Origin: Bradyrhizobium xenonodulans
GTDB taxonomy: Bacteria > Pseudomonadota > Alphaproteobacteria > Rhizobiales > Xanthobacteraceae
Direction: 5' to 3'
Length of the DNA: 64,000 nt
Assembly: GCF_027594865.1 (NCBI RefSeq)
Contig: NZ_CP089391.1
Coordinates: 3,254,501-3,318,500 of the forward strand
The position numbers and the translations under genes are program-made. The notes below the pieces were generated by a model that saw only the letters and a list, made by a program, of their open reading frames with translations, did not search any database and was not told the origin of the DNA. Shown one piece after another: positions 17,985 through 27,421 of the stretch; position 1 is the first letter of the stretch; each line of letters starts with the position of its first letter.

Positions 17985-19913
17985 ATGACAAGCGACGTAG
18001 CAATCCCCGCCCCGGAAACGGCGGCGGCCAATGGGCATGGCGACGCCCACACCACCGCCCGCTTCGGCGCGCTGACGCTCGGCAGCATCGGGGTCGTCTA
18101 TGGCGACATCGGTACCAGCCCGCTCTACGCGTTCCGCGAGGCGGTGACGGCGGCCTCGGGCGCCGAAGGGCTCGCGACGCCCGCGGCCGTGCTGGGCGTG
18201 CTCTCGCTGATCCTGTGGGCGCTCATCGTCGTGGTGACGCTCAAATATGTCGTGATCCTGCTCCGGGCCGACAACAACGGCGAGGGCGGCACGCTCGCGC
18301 TGATGGCGCTGGCCCAGCGCGCGGTCGGCACTGGCGGAGCGACCATCGTCCTGCTCGGTATCATCTCCGGCGCCCTGTTCTACGGCGACGCCGTCATCAC
18401 CCCCGCACTTTCCGTGCTGTCGGCCATCGAGGGCATGAAGGACGTCACCCTGACGTTCGAGCCTTATGTCGTGCCGCTGACTGTGGTGATCCTGGTCGGC
18501 CTGTTCGCCGTGCAGTCGCGTGGCACCGCCCGTGTCGCCGCGTTCTTCGGCCCGATCATGTGCGTCTGGTTCGCGGTGATCGCGATCGCCGCGATCCACC
18601 CCATTATCCAGCAGCCGCAGGTGCTGTTCGCGCTGAACCCACTCTACGCCGTGTCCTTCATGCTGCACCACGGCATCATCGGCTTCGTGACGCTGGGCGC
18701 CGTGTTCCTGGCGGTCACCGGTGCCGAGGCGCTCTATGCCGATCTCGGCCATTTCGGCAAGCGGCCGATCCAGACCGCCTGGCTCTTCATCGTGCTGCCG
18801 TCGCTGGCCCTGAACTATCTGGGGCAGGGCGCGCTCGTGCTTGGCGATCCCGGCGCGATCGTCAGCCCGTTCTTCCAGCTCTTCCCGCAAGGCTTTTTCC
18901 GCGGCTGCATGGTCGTGCTCGCGACCGCTGCGACCGTGATCGCGAGCCAGGCGGTCATCACCGGTGCCTATTCGCTGACGCGCCAGGCGATCCAGCTCGG
19001 GCTGCTGCCGCGCTTCGAAATTCGCCATACATCCGAAGCCCATTCCGGCCAGATATTCATCCCGCGCATCAACCAGCTGCTGCTGGTGGCGGTGGTGCTG
19101 CTGGTGCTGCTGTTCCGTTCCTCCAGCGCGCTGGCCTCCGCCTACGGCATCTCCGTCACCGGCACCATGGTGGTCACGGCGATGATGGGCTTCGTCGTGA
19201 TCTGGAAGGTCTGGCGGTGGTCGCCGTTCGCCGCCGCCGCCCTGATCGTGCCGTTCCTGTTCCTCGACCTGACCTTCCTCGCCGCAAACCTGCTCAAGGT
19301 GTTCGAGGGCGGCTGGGTGCCGCTGGCGCTCGGCGCGCTCATGATCATCCTGATGTACACGTGGCGGCGCGGCAGCCGGCTGCTATTCGAGAAATCGCGC
19401 AAGCTCGAATTCCCGCTCGCCGACCTCGTCGCGATGCTGGAGAAGCGGCCGCCGCAGCGGGTGCCCGGCACGGCCGTGTTCCTGACCAGCGATCCCCTCA
19501 GCGCGCCGACCGCGCTGATGCACAGTCTGAAGCACTACAAGGTGCTGCACGAGAAGAACGTCATTCTCACCATCGAGACCGCGCAGACCCCGCGGATCGA
19601 TCCGGCCGAGCGCGTCAAGCTGGAGCAGATCTCGCCGACCTTCTCCAAGGTGACGCTGAAGTTCGGCTTCATGGAATCGCCCAACGTGCCGAAGGCCCTC
19701 GCCATCGCCCGCAAGCTCGGTTGGCAGTTCGACATCATGTCGACCTCGTTCTTCCTGTCGCGCAGAGCGCTCAAGCCCGCCGCCCATTCCGGCATGCCGC
19801 GCTGGCAGGACCGGCTGTTCATCTCGCTCAGCCGCTCCGCCAACGACGCCACCGACTATTTCCAGATCCCGAGCGGCCGTGTGGTCGAGGTCGGCACCCA
19901 GGTGACGATCTAG
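17985..19913 (+). CDS. kup: Kup-type low-affinity potassium transporter, copy 2
   Basis: A 642-residue paralogue of the preceding gene, with the same [18 protein letters not shown] signature and the same C-terminal nine residues. Identity is high through the membrane core and around residues [11 protein letters not shown] near the C-terminus, so the pair arose by tandem duplication. The two copies differ in the N-terminal 15 residues and in the 140-base gap, which could give them separate promoters. Confidence 0.95.
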   Translation: MTSDVAIPAPETAAANGHGDAHTTARFGALTLGSIGVVYGDIGTSPLYAFREAVTAASGAEGLATPAAVLGVLSLILWALIVVVTLKYVVILLRADNNGEGGTLALMALAQRAVGTGGATIVLLGIISGALFYGDAVITPALSVLSAIEGMKDVTLTFEPYVVPLTVVILVGLFAVQSRGTARVAAFFGPIMCVWFAVIAIAAIHPIIQQPQVLFALNPLYAVSFMLHHGIIGFVTLGAVFLAVTGAEALYADLGHFGKRPIQTAWLFIVLPSLALNYLGQGALVLGDPGAIVSPFFQLFPQGFFRGCMVVLATAATVIASQAVITGAYSLTRQAIQLGLLPRFEIRHTSEAHSGQIFIPRINQLLLVAVVLLVLLFRSSSALASAYGISVTGTMVVTAMMGFVVIWKVWRWSPFAAAALIVPFLFLDLTFLAANLLKVFEGGWVPLALGALMIILMYTWRRGSRLLFEKSRKLEFPLADLVAMLEKRPPQRVPGTAVFLTSDPLSAPTALMHSLKHYKVLHEKNVILTIETAQTPRIDPAERVKLEQISPTFSKVTLKFGFMESPNVPKALAIARKLGWQFDIMSTSFFLSRRALKPAAHSGMPRWQDRLFISLSRSANDATDYFQIPSGRVVEVGTQVTI

Positions 19914-19923
19914 CTCCACCGAC

Positions 19924-20024
19924 GTCGTCGCCCGGCTTGACCGGGCGACCCAGTACGCCGAGACGTTTGTGGTTGAACCGAGGAGCCGCGGCGTACTGGA
20001 TTCCCCGCTTTCGCGGGGAATGAC
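19924..20024. repeat. Dispersed palindromic repeat, copy 2
   Basis: Begins GTCGCCCGGCTTGACCGGGCGAC, then CAGTACGCCGAGACG and, in inverted orientation, GCGGCGTACTGGAT, and ends CCCCGCTTTCGCGGGGAATGACA. The outer and inner arms can pair to a long cruciform. It shares the TACGCCG...CGGCGTACTGGAT architecture with the copies at 6779 and 31252. It lies between kup2 and the rhodanese gene. Confidence 0.8.
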
Positions 20025-20168
20025 ACCGAATGCGCGGTGCGGGCCGGAGCAGGTTTTTCAGGGTCCCGAAAGCCACACTTCAAGTCGCTGCGATTTAGCT
20101 TTAACTTGCGCCGCGCGGCTCAAGCCTTTGTAGCGCTTGATTTTCGCCGGCCGAGAGGCGAGGTTGCC

Positions 20169-20193
20169 GCCGGCCGGGATCGCCCCGGCCGGC
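20169..20193 (+). other. Perfect 10-bp hairpin in the rhodanese leader
   Basis: GCCGGCCGGG - ATCGC - CCCGGCCGGC forms a perfect ten-base GC stem with a five-base loop, ending about ten bases before the ribosome-binding site of the rhodanese gene. There is no T-tract. It may be a leader structure that affects translation or a transcript-stabilising hairpin. Confidence 0.5.
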
Positions 20194-20215
20194 AGGCGCG
20201 ACGTTGGAGGATGAT

Positions 20216-20542
20216 GTGGCAAACCAGGTACAGGATCTGACCCCGGACGAGGTCTCCAAGGGTGTCGAGGAAGGCCGCTATCTGCTCGTCGACGTGCGCG
20301 AGCCGAACGAGGTCGAAGCCGAAGCCTATCCGTACGGCGTCGTGGTTCCGCTCTCGACCTTCGACCCCAAGGCGATTCCCGATCCGCAAGGCAAGCAGGT
20401 CGTGTTCGCCTGCCGCTCCGGCAAGCGCTCGGTCACGGCCTCGCTCGCGGCGCAGGCGGCGGGCCTGCCTTACGACAAGCATTTGGCCGGCGGCATGCTC
20501 GGCTGGAAAGCGGCGGGGCTTCCCAGCAAGGTCGGTGGCTGA
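20216..20542 (+). CDS. Rhodanese-like domain protein
   Basis: A 108-residue single rhodanese domain, a sulfur-carrier/transferase fold. The catalytic loop is CRSGKRS (about residues 67-73), with the active Cys. I chose the GTG at 20216 because TTGGAGG ends six bases upstream; the upstream TTG codon at 20204 lies inside that site. Eight bases separate its stop from the aminotransferase gene, so the two are probably co-transcribed. Confidence 0.85.
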   Translation: MANQVQDLTPDEVSKGVEEGRYLLVDVREPNEVEAEAYPYGVVVPLSTFDPKAIPDPQGKQVVFACRSGKRSVTASLAAQAAGLPYDKHLAGGMLGWKAAGLPSKVGG

Positions 20543-20550
20543 CCGGGCCG

Positions 20551-21729
20551 ATGTCGAAAAGCTCTTCCCTGAACAAGGTCTTCTCCGACCTTCCCGTCAC
20601 CATCTTCGAGGCGATGTCGCAGGCCGCGCGCGACAATGCCGCCATCAATCTCGGCCAGGGCTTTCCTGACGATCCCGGCCCCGAGGATATCCGCCGCGCC
20701 GCGGCCGAGGCCTCGCTGAACGGCTACAACCAGTATCCGTCGATGATGGGCCTGCCGGAGCTGCGCCAGGCGATCGCGACCCATTACGGCCACTGGCACG
20801 GCCTCAAGCTCGATCCGATGAGCGAGGTGATGGTCACCTCCGGCGGCACCGAGGCGCTGACTTCGGCGATCCTCGCGGTGGTCCAGCCGGGCGACGAGGT
20901 GGTCTGCTTCCAGCCGGTCTATGATTCCTATCTGCCGATCATTCGGCAGGCCGGCGGCATTCCGCGTCTCGTCCGGCTCGAGCCGCCGCACTGGCGGCTG
21001 AATGAGGACATGCTGAAAAGCGTCTTCAATTCAAAGACCAAGGCGGTGCTGTTCAACAATCCCCTGAATCCGTCCGCGGTGGTCTATCCGCGCGAGGATC
21101 TCGAGCTGCTCGCGCGCTACTGCCAGGAGTTCGACGTCATCGCGATCTGCGACGAGGTCTGGGAGCACGTCACCTTCGACGAGCACAAGCACATCCCGCT
21201 GATCACCATCCCCGGCATGCGCGAGCGCACCATCAAGGTCGGCTCGGCCGGCAAGATCTTCTCGCTGACGGGCTGGAAGATCGGCTTCGTCTGCGCCGCG
21301 CCGCCGCTGCTGCGCGTCGCCGCCAAGGTGCACCAGTTCCTGACCTTCACCACCGCACCGAACCTGCAGGCCGCCGTCGCCTACGGTCTCGGCAAATCCG
21401 ACGACTACTTCCTGTCGATGCGCAAGGATTTGACGCGGAGCAGGGATCGGCTGACCAAGGGCCTCGAAAGCCTCGGCTTCCCCGTGCTGAAGTCGCAAGG
21501 CACCTACTTTCTCACCGTCGACCTGTCGCCGCTCGGGCTCAACGAGAGCGACACCGAGTTCTGCTGGCGGATCGTGAAGGACTACAAGGTGGCGGCGATC
21601 CCGGTCTCGGCCTTCTACGAGCAGGACCCCGTGACCTCGGTGGTGCGCTTCTGCTTCGCCAAGAAGGACGAAACCCTCGACACCGCGCTGGAGCGGCTGT
21701 CGGATGCGGTGCGCGGACGCAAGAGGTAG
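20551..21729 (+). CDS. Class I/II PLP-dependent aminotransferase (methionine/kynurenine-type)
   Basis: A 392-residue fold-type I aminotransferase. The start NLGQGFPD and the NGYNQYP motif are typical of the YbdL/kynurenine aminotransferase group. The Schiff-base lysine is in SAGKIFSLTGWKIG (about residue 234), and the cofactor Asp and Tyr lie in AICDEVWEHV. Known relatives act on methionine and related keto acids; the exact amino donor is not shown. It follows the rhodanese gene by eight bases, and a periplasmic binding protein follows by six. Confidence 0.88.
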   Translation: MSKSSSLNKVFSDLPVTIFEAMSQAARDNAAINLGQGFPDDPGPEDIRRAAAEASLNGYNQYPSMMGLPELRQAIATHYGHWHGLKLDPMSEVMVTSGGTEALTSAILAVVQPGDEVVCFQPVYDSYLPIIRQAGGIPRLVRLEPPHWRLNEDMLKSVFNSKTKAVLFNNPLNPSAVVYPREDLELLARYCQEFDVIAICDEVWEHVTFDEHKHIPLITIPGMRERTIKVGSAGKIFSLTGWKIGFVCAAPPLLRVAAKVHQFLTFTTAPNLQAAVAYGLGKSDDYFLSMRKDLTRSRDRLTKGLESLGFPVLKSQGTYFLTVDLSPLGLNESDTEFCWRIVKDYKVAAIPVSAFYEQDPVTSVVRFCFAKKDETLDTALERLSDAVRGRKR

Positions 21730-21735
21730 ATCCAG

Positions 21736-22848
21736 ATGACCAACGTCAGCCGCTCCAGGCTTTGCCTTGGTTTTGCAATCGCCGCCGTGCTGACGTTGCT
21801 CTCACCTCCCGCAGGGGCCGAGGAGCGCGTCGTCAACTTCTACAACTGGTCCAACTACATGGCGCCGGACGTCCTGGAGGCCTTCACCAAGGAGACCGGC
21901 ATCAAGGTGGTCTACGACACCTTCGATGCCAACGAGACGCTGGAGACACGCCTGATGGCCGGCAAGTCCGGCTATGACGTCGTGGTTCCCACCGCCTATT
22001 TCCTCCAGCGCCAGATCAAGGCCAACATCTTCCAGAAGCTCGACAAGTCGAAGCTGCCCAATCTCGCCAATGCCTGGCCGGTGGTGACGCAGCGGCTTGG
22101 CATCTACGACCCCGGCAATGTCTATGCCGCCAATTACATGTGGGGCACGACGGGGATCGGCTACAACGTCGCCAAGGTGAAGCAGATCCTCGGGCCGGAC
22201 GCGAAGATCGACAGCTGGGACATCGTCTTCAAGCCGGAGAACCTCGCCAAGTTCAAGGACTGCGGCGTCCACATGCTGGATTCCGCCGACGACATCTTTC
22301 CGGCGGCGCTGAGCTATCTCGGGCTCGATCCGAACTCGACCAGGCAGGCGGACCTCGAGAAGGCCGCCGATATCGTCGCCAAGGTCCGGCCCTCGGTGCG
22401 CAAGTTTCACTCCTCCGAATATTTGAGTGCGCTCGCCACCGGCGAGATCTGCTTCGTGGTCGGCTGGTCAGGCGACATCATGCAGGCCCGCGCCCGCGCC
22501 GCGGAAGCCAAGAGCGGCGTCGAGATCGGCTACACCATTCCGAAGGAGGGCGCGCAGATGTTCTTCGACAATCTCGCGATCCCCGCGGATGCCAGGAACG
22601 TCGCGGAAGCCTACGCGCTGATCAACTATCTCTACCGTCCTGATGTCGCCGCCAAGAACTCGGACTTCCTGTCCTACGCCAACGGCAACCTCGCCAGCCA
22701 GAAGCTGGTCGATCCGAAGATCTTGAACGACAAGAACATCTATCCGGACGAGGCGACGCTCGCAAAGCTGTTCGTCATCACGGCGCGTGAGCCGGCGACG
22801 CAGCGGATCATCAATCGGCTCTGGACCAAGGTGAAGACGGGGCGGTGA
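21736..22848 (+). CDS. Spermidine/putrescine-type periplasmic substrate-binding protein
   Basis: A 370-residue ABC-transporter binding protein of the PotD/PotF family. The signal peptide is at residues 1-28 (cleavage near PAGA/EE). The mature start VVNFYNWSNYMAPDVLEAF is a strong family signature. No permease or ATPase gene is adjacent, so it must work with components encoded elsewhere or serve as an orphan sensor. It follows the aminotransferase by six bases. Confidence 0.9.
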   Translation: MTNVSRSRLCLGFAIAAVLTLLSPPAGAEERVVNFYNWSNYMAPDVLEAFTKETGIKVVYDTFDANETLETRLMAGKSGYDVVVPTAYFLQRQIKANIFQKLDKSKLPNLANAWPVVTQRLGIYDPGNVYAANYMWGTTGIGYNVAKVKQILGPDAKIDSWDIVFKPENLAKFKDCGVHMLDSADDIFPAALSYLGLDPNSTRQADLEKAADIVAKVRPSVRKFHSSEYLSALATGEICFVVGWSGDIMQARARAAEAKSGVEIGYTIPKEGAQMFFDNLAIPADARNVAEAYALINYLYRPDVAAKNSDFLSYANGNLASQKLVDPKILNDKNIYPDEATLAKLFVITAREPATQRIINRLWTKVKTGR

Positions 22849-22864
22849 GGGCTGCTCTCAACGT

Positions 22865-22943
22865 CGTTGCGAGGAGCTAAGCGACGAAGCAATCCAGACT
22901 GTTTCTGCGGAAAGATTCTCGATTGCTTCGCTGCGCTCGCAAG
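22865..22943. repeat. Inverted intergenic repeat (TTGCGAG...CTCGCAA family)
   Basis: Outer arms TTGCGAG / CTCGCAA and inner arms CGACGAAGCAATC / GATTGCTTCGCTG pair to a hairpin with a short loop. This is a second repeat family, separate from the three copies above. It lies between the convergent binding-protein and lpxXL genes, where it may end both transcripts. Confidence 0.75.
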
Positions 22944-22956
22944 GACGGAGCAAAGT

Positions 22957-23889
22957 TCACCGCCACCTTCGGTGCAGCCACAGCCACTGCTCGGGATGCT
23001 CGCGGACCCAGCTTTCCACCACGCTGGTGATCGCCTGCGTCGTGCCCTGGATGTCGATCTTGCCCTCGGCATCGCGCACCGGCGGGACCTCTTCGGTGAG
23101 CTCGGCGGTGAAGCGGCCGTCGGGCAGGCGGATGATGCGGACGCCGTGGATCGGGCATTCGACCTGGCGGAGCAGGCGGGCCAGCATCGGGTTGGCGCGG
23201 GTCTTGCGGCCGAAGAAGGTGACCTCGACGCCACCGGTCAGATACTGGTCGATCAGCATGGCGACGTGCTTGCCGTCCTTGAGCGCCTGCGCGAGGCGCA
23301 GCGGCGCATCACGTCCCGCCGGGATCAGCGTGCCCATGTTGACCTGGCGCATCTCCTGGATGATGCGGTCGGCAGAGGCGATGTTGGGCCGGCGGTAGAG
23401 GATCGCGGCATCCAGCCCGTGCGCGACGGCGGCGAGCGCGGGCAATTCCCAATTGGCCAGATGCGCGGCGAAGATCAGCGCCGGCTTGCCGTCGTCGCGG
23501 ATCTGGTCGAACAGCTCGATACTGCGCGGCGGCAGCTCGATCCGGCTCTTGTCCGGATTGTCGCGGTCATAGTCCCAGACGCGGTCCATATGGGCGAATT
23601 CGGCGCCGACGCGGCCGAGATTGTCCCACACGCCCATCAGGATCTGCTCGATCTCTTCCGGCGATTTCTCGGGAAAGGCAGCGGTGAGGTTGGCGCGGCC
23701 GATGCGGTGCTCGCGCAGGCGCGGCCCGATCAGTTTGACGACGCGCGCGAAGAAGTCCGAGGTCTTGGCCGGATCGAAATAACGCGTGGTGCGGAGCAGG
23801 CCGACGGTGGCCGCGCCGATCAGGCCTCCGCCGATCGACTTTGCTGCCTCCCGCGCGCGGGCCTTCGTGCTCGCAGGAAGCAGCGCCAT
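22957..23889 (-). CDS. lpxXL: Lipid A very-long-chain acyltransferase (LpxXL type)
   Basis: A 310-residue LpxL/HtrB-family acyltransferase on the inner membrane. The H-x4-E/D motif is HLANWE (about residues 150-155). A hydrophobic segment lies near the N-terminus. As last gene of the acpXL-fabZ-fabF-fabF cluster it should move the 28-carbon hydroxy-acyl chain from AcpXL to lipid A. It starts eight bases after the fabF1 stop. Confidence 0.85.
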   Translation of the reverse strand: MALLPASTKARAREAAKSIGGGLIGAATVGLLRTTRYFDPAKTSDFFARVVKLIGPRLREHRIGRANLTAAFPEKSPEEIEQILMGVWDNLGRVGAEFAHMDRVWDYDRDNPDKSRIELPPRSIELFDQIRDDGKPALIFAAHLANWELPALAAVAHGLDAAILYRRPNIASADRIIQEMRQVNMGTLIPAGRDAPLRLAQALKDGKHVAMLIDQYLTGGVEVTFFGRKTRANPMLARLLRQVECPIHGVRIIRLPDGRFTAELTEEVPPVRDAEGKIDIQGTTQAITSVVESWVREHPEQWLWLHRRWR

Positions 23890-23897
23890 GCGTCCGG

Positions 23898-25175
23898 TCA
23901 GGCCGGTTCGCGGGTCAGGATCAGCGAGGCGTTCTGGCCGCCGAAGCCGAACGAGTTCGACATCACCGCGGTGACGCGGGCGTCGCGCGCCTTGTTGCCG
24001 ACCACGTCGAACAGGATCGTGGGATCCGGATTGTCGTAGTTGATCGTCGGCGGGATGCGCTGATGCTCGAGGGTGAGCAGCGAGAAGATCGCCTCGACTG
24101 CGCCTGCGGCCGAGATGGTGTGGCCGACCATCGACTTGTTGGAGGTGACCGGGATCTTCGAGACGAGATCGCCGAACACGGCCGATGTCGTGTTGTACTC
24201 CATCTTGTCGTTCTCGGGCGTCGCGGTGCCGTGCGCGTTGATGTGGTCGATCTGGTCCGGCGTCATGCCGGCATCGGCCAGCGTCTTGTTCATGCAGCCG
24301 ATGATCGGCTTCCCATCAGGAGACGAGCGGGTGCGATGGAAGGAATCGGTGAGCTCGCCGCAGCCGGCGATCACGCCGAGAATCTTTGCGCCGCGCGCGG
24401 TGGCAGCCTCGTAGCTTTCCAGCACGAGCGCACCGGCGCCTTCAGCCATGACGAAGCCGTCGCGGTTCTTGGAGAAGGGACGGGAGGCGGCCTGCGGCGG
24501 ATCGTTCTGGGTCGACAGTGCCGAGAGCAGCGAGAAGCGTACCAACGCTTCCGGATTCACGGTGCCGTCGGTCGCGACGCACAGCGCGGCATCGGTCTCG
24601 CCGCGGCGGATCGCCTCGACGCCGAGCTGGATCGAGGTCGCGCCCGAGGCGCAGGCCGTCGACAGCGAGATCGGCGAGCCCTTGGTGCCGAAGGTCTCGG
24701 CGAGGTGCGCGGCCACCGAGCCGAACATGAAACGGTGATGATAGGCGCTGTATTTGCCGCCGCCGGAGATGCGCAGGAGATCGTCATAGGTGAAGTCGGG
24801 CGCGCCGACGGCGCGGCCAAGCTCGCGGCGCTGCGGCCATTCGACCTCGACCGGCGCAACGGCGAGGAAGAGGGGACCGGGGAAATCGGCCTTGGCGCCG
24901 ATGCCGGCCTGCGCGAGCGCTTCCTCCGTCACGAGTTCGGCCATCCGCTCGGACAGGCCGGTGGAGGAGAACGGATCGACGCTGACGAAATCCACCGTTC
25001 CGGCCATCGTCGTCTTCAGGCCGTCGACCGGAAAGCGCGTGATGGTGCGGATGCCGGATTCGCCGGCGACGAGCTTGGCCCAATTGTCGGCCTTGCCGGC
25101 ACCGAGCGAGGTCATGATGCCCATGCCGGTGACGACGACGACGGGACGCCCGAGTTTGTCGCGTGGTGCAGTCAT
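23898..25175 (-). CDS. fabF1XL: Beta-ketoacyl-ACP synthase of the long-chain lipid A cluster (catalytic)
   Basis: A 425-residue FabF-like ketosynthase. The catalytic triad is intact: Cys175 in STACASG, His in NAHGTATPEND and His in SNKSMVGHT. It should elongate the AcpXL-bound acyl chain to the very-long-chain hydroxy acid of lipid A. It forms a pair with the preceding fabF2, which lacks the Cys. The rhizobial gene order normally has an alcohol dehydrogenase (adh2XL) between this gene and lpxXL; none is present here. Confidence 0.88.
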   Translation of the reverse strand: MTAPRDKLGRPVVVVTGMGIMTSLGAGKADNWAKLVAGESGIRTITRFPVDGLKTTMAGTVDFVSVDPFSSTGLSERMAELVTEEALAQAGIGAKADFPGPLFLAVAPVEVEWPQRRELGRAVGAPDFTYDDLLRISGGGKYSAYHHRFMFGSVAAHLAETFGTKGSPISLSTACASGATSIQLGVEAIRRGETDAALCVATDGTVNPEALVRFSLLSALSTQNDPPQAASRPFSKNRDGFVMAEGAGALVLESYEAATARGAKILGVIAGCGELTDSFHRTRSSPDGKPIIGCMNKTLADAGMTPDQIDHINAHGTATPENDKMEYNTTSAVFGDLVSKIPVTSNKSMVGHTISAAGAVEAIFSLLTLEHQRIPPTINYDNPDPTILFDVVGNKARDARVTAVMSNSFGFGGQNASLILTREPA

Positions 25176-25227
25176 GTCGATCCCCCGATCAAGCTAGAGC
25201 ATCATCCGGCCAAAGCGCAGGCGCGCT

Positions 25228-26433
25228 TCAGCTCACGGCCTCGACCAGCGCCATGCCTTCGCCGCGCCAGTGTCCGGCTCCCACCACCACAATCTGGGTG
25301 GGCGCCCCCTGCATTTCAATCTCGGTCCCGGTCGAATCATTCGGCGGGAACAGCGCGCCGCGCGAGATCGACAGCGCAGCGAGCGCAATGCCAAGCGGGA
25401 ATTGCGTTTCCATGGTGTGACCGAACATCGTGCCGGTCGAGCGCACCGGGAAGTCGGCGTGGCTCTTCAGGAAGCCGCGCTCTTCCGAGGTCGCGGGCTC
25501 CGCGCCGGTCGCGCCTGAGATGATCGCGCCCTTGCCCTCGCGCCTGGGCAGCTTGTCCCAGAGCTTCTCCAGCGTCGCGGCCATGTCGCCGGGCTGCTTG
25601 CGCCGGGCGAGGTCGGCAACGACGCTCGACAGCTTTGCGAACGGCTTTGCGCCGCGTGCCTCCGCATGCGCCTTCGATTCCAGCACCAGGAACGCGCCGG
25701 CAGATCCCAGTGCGAAGCCGGCGTGGTCCTTGCGCGCCCACACCGGAGCGAACTTGTCCTTCAGATTGAAGTCGCCGAATTCGTAGAGGACCATGAGATC
25801 CTTGCGCTCGCCATTGTGCGAGCCGCCGATCAGCGCGATGTCGCTCTCGCCCGAGGCGATGCGCGCCAATGCGATGCGGGCGGCATCGGCGCCCGCGACC
25901 TCTTCGCCCATGAAGGTGCGCGAGGTGCCGCCGAGACCGTGCACGATGGCGATGTTGCCGGCGAGCAGGTTCGAGAGCTGGGCCAGGAACAGCGTCGGCC
26001 GGAGATCGCTCATCAGCCGTTCGTTGAGGAAACCGGGCGCATTGGCGCCCTTGGCCTCAGCCGTGAGCACGCCGGTATCGACGTTGAGATCGCGCTCGCC
26101 GCCGCCGGCGGCGACCACCATGTCGATCTTCGACAGGATGTCCTTGTTGCCCTTGATCCCGGCGGAGTCGAGCGCAAGCCCCGCGGCATAGGTGCCGATG
26201 CGCTGCCAGGCTTCCATCTGGCGCTGGTCGCCCTTCTTCGGGATCTGGCTGTCGAAGCTCACGGGCATCAGGGGATGCACGATGTAGGGCGCAAAGCCCT
26301 TCTCGTCGACATTGATGCGCTTGTCCTGAAGCGCGGCCCAATTGGCGTCCAGGCCTTCGCCGAGTGAGGTGGCAAGGCCAATGCCGGTGATCCAGACTTC
26401 CGTCTGGCCGGGCTTCGAAGCAGTGTCAGTCAT
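25228..26433 (-). CDS. fabF2XL: FabF-like protein without catalytic Cys (chain-length-factor type)
   Basis: A 401-residue thiolase-fold homologue of FabF. In place of the ketosynthase TACASG it has GLGGTSRTFMGEEVAG: no cysteine at the nucleophile position. The NAHGT motif is replaced by SGATGAEP, so that His is missing too, while FGHTM is kept. These losses match chain-length factors, which dimerise with an active ketosynthase. It overlaps fabZ by four bases and precedes fabF1 by 52 bases. Confidence 0.82.
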   Translation of the reverse strand: MTDTASKPGQTEVWITGIGLATSLGEGLDANWAALQDKRINVDEKGFAPYIVHPLMPVSFDSQIPKKGDQRQMEAWQRIGTYAAGLALDSAGIKGNKDILSKIDMVVAAGGGERDLNVDTGVLTAEAKGANAPGFLNERLMSDLRPTLFLAQLSNLLAGNIAIVHGLGGTSRTFMGEEVAGADAARIALARIASGESDIALIGGSHNGERKDLMVLYEFGDFNLKDKFAPVWARKDHAGFALGSAGAFLVLESKAHAEARGAKPFAKLSSVVADLARRKQPGDMAATLEKLWDKLPRREGKGAIISGATGAEPATSEERGFLKSHADFPVRSTGTMFGHTMETQFPLGIALAALSISRGALFPPNDSTGTEIEMQGAPTQIVVVGAGHWRGEGMALVEAVS

Positions 26434-26900
26434 GGCGATACGGCCTGTTGCGGAAAGCCGACGCGTTTGGCGACCGCGTCCATGTAGCCGCGCATATCCG
26501 CATTGGGGAAGGGGATCTGCGTGAAGGTGAGCGTCGAATTCGCGCGCAGCTTGCCGCCGACCCTGATCTTGGCCTCGGTCACCGCGTAGCCCGAGCCCTG
26601 ATGCGACAGGGTCGCCTCGATGCTCATGAGATCGCCGGGGAACACCGAGCCGCGGACCTTGGCCTCCTTGACGGCGGCCAGGATCGGCATGCGCTCGAAC
26701 TTGAGCACGCCGAGCTGAAGCCAGCCCGAGGCCTGCGCCATCGATTCGATCAGGAGCACGCCGGGCATCAGCGGATAGCCCGGGAAGTGCCCCTCGAAGA
26801 TGGTGCTCTCCTTCGGGACCTGCGCCTCGACGACGATCGTCTTCGCGTCGACGTTGAGGTCGACGACGCGATCGATCATGTGGAAGTATTCGAGTTGCAT
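26430..26900 (-). CDS. fabZXL: 3-hydroxyacyl-ACP dehydratase (FabZ type)
   Basis: A 156-residue hotdog-fold dehydratase. The catalytic motif EGHFPGYPLMPGVL contains the His, and LIESMAQ the partner Glu. It should remove water from 3-hydroxyacyl-AcpXL in the elongation cycle. I start at the ATG at 26900, ten bases from the acpXL stop; a longer frame to 26936 adds a basic tail unlike the family. Confidence 0.88.
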   Translation of the reverse strand: MQLEYFHMIDRVVDLNVDAKTIVVEAQVPKESTIFEGHFPGYPLMPGVLLIESMAQASGWLQLGVLKFERMPILAAVKEAKVRGSVFPGDLMSIEATLSHQGSGYAVTEAKIRVGGKLRANSTLTFTQIPFPNADMRGYMDAVAKRVGFPQQAVSP

Positions 26901-26910
26901 GACTGCGCGC

Positions 26911-27198
26911 TTAGGCGCCCGCGCCCTTGGCCGCAACCAGTTCGTCGATGCGGGCGCACAGATTCTTCAGCACGAAATACTGTTCCGTGGTCGCCTTGCC
27001 GTCGTTGACCTCCTGGGTCCACTTTTCCAGCGGCAGCTTGATGCCGAACTGCTTGTCGATCGCGAACGCGATGTCCAGAAAATCGAGGCTGTCGATGCCA
27101 AGGTCATCGATGGCGTGGCTATCGGGCGTGATCGTGTCGCGCGGAATGTCGCAGGTTTCAGCGATGATCGTAGCGACCTGATCGAATGTGGAGGACAT
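26911..27198 (-). CDS. acpXL: Acyl carrier protein for very-long-chain lipid A acyl groups
   Basis: A 95-residue acyl carrier protein. The phosphopantetheine attachment motif is [10 protein letters not shown] with Ser37. Its position at the head of fabZ-fabF2-fabF1-lpxXL matches the rhizobial acpXL, which carries the 27-hydroxyoctacosanoyl chain of lipid A. A GTG lies directly before the ATG (27201); I use the ATG at 27198. Confidence 0.88.
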   Translation of the reverse strand: MSSTFDQVATIIAETCDIPRDTITPDSHAIDDLGIDSLDFLDIAFAIDKQFGIKLPLEKWTQEVNDGKATTEQYFVLKNLCARIDELVAAKGAGA

Positions 27199-27421
27199 CA
27201 CTAAGCCTTTGATATATTGCGGATATTTGTCAGATTTTCCAGAGTGGCATGGTGGGTGGGCATCGCGCCCCTGATGACGCCCTCAACCCCCCCTCTGGCC
27301 GGGTCGAAAGCCCGTATATCGGAGCGCCGCCCTGAGTTCAATGGAGCCGGACGGCCTCGGGGACAGGGGCTGGGGATGCCGTCGGCTGGGCTTTCGCCGG
27401 GGGACTGGAGGCGGGCCGTGG

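Noticed and set aside
25195..25211. Partial copy of the GAGCATGATCCGG repeat
   Set aside because: Only the first arm (AGAGCATCATCCGG) is similar and the second arm is missing, so a decayed copy cannot be told from chance.
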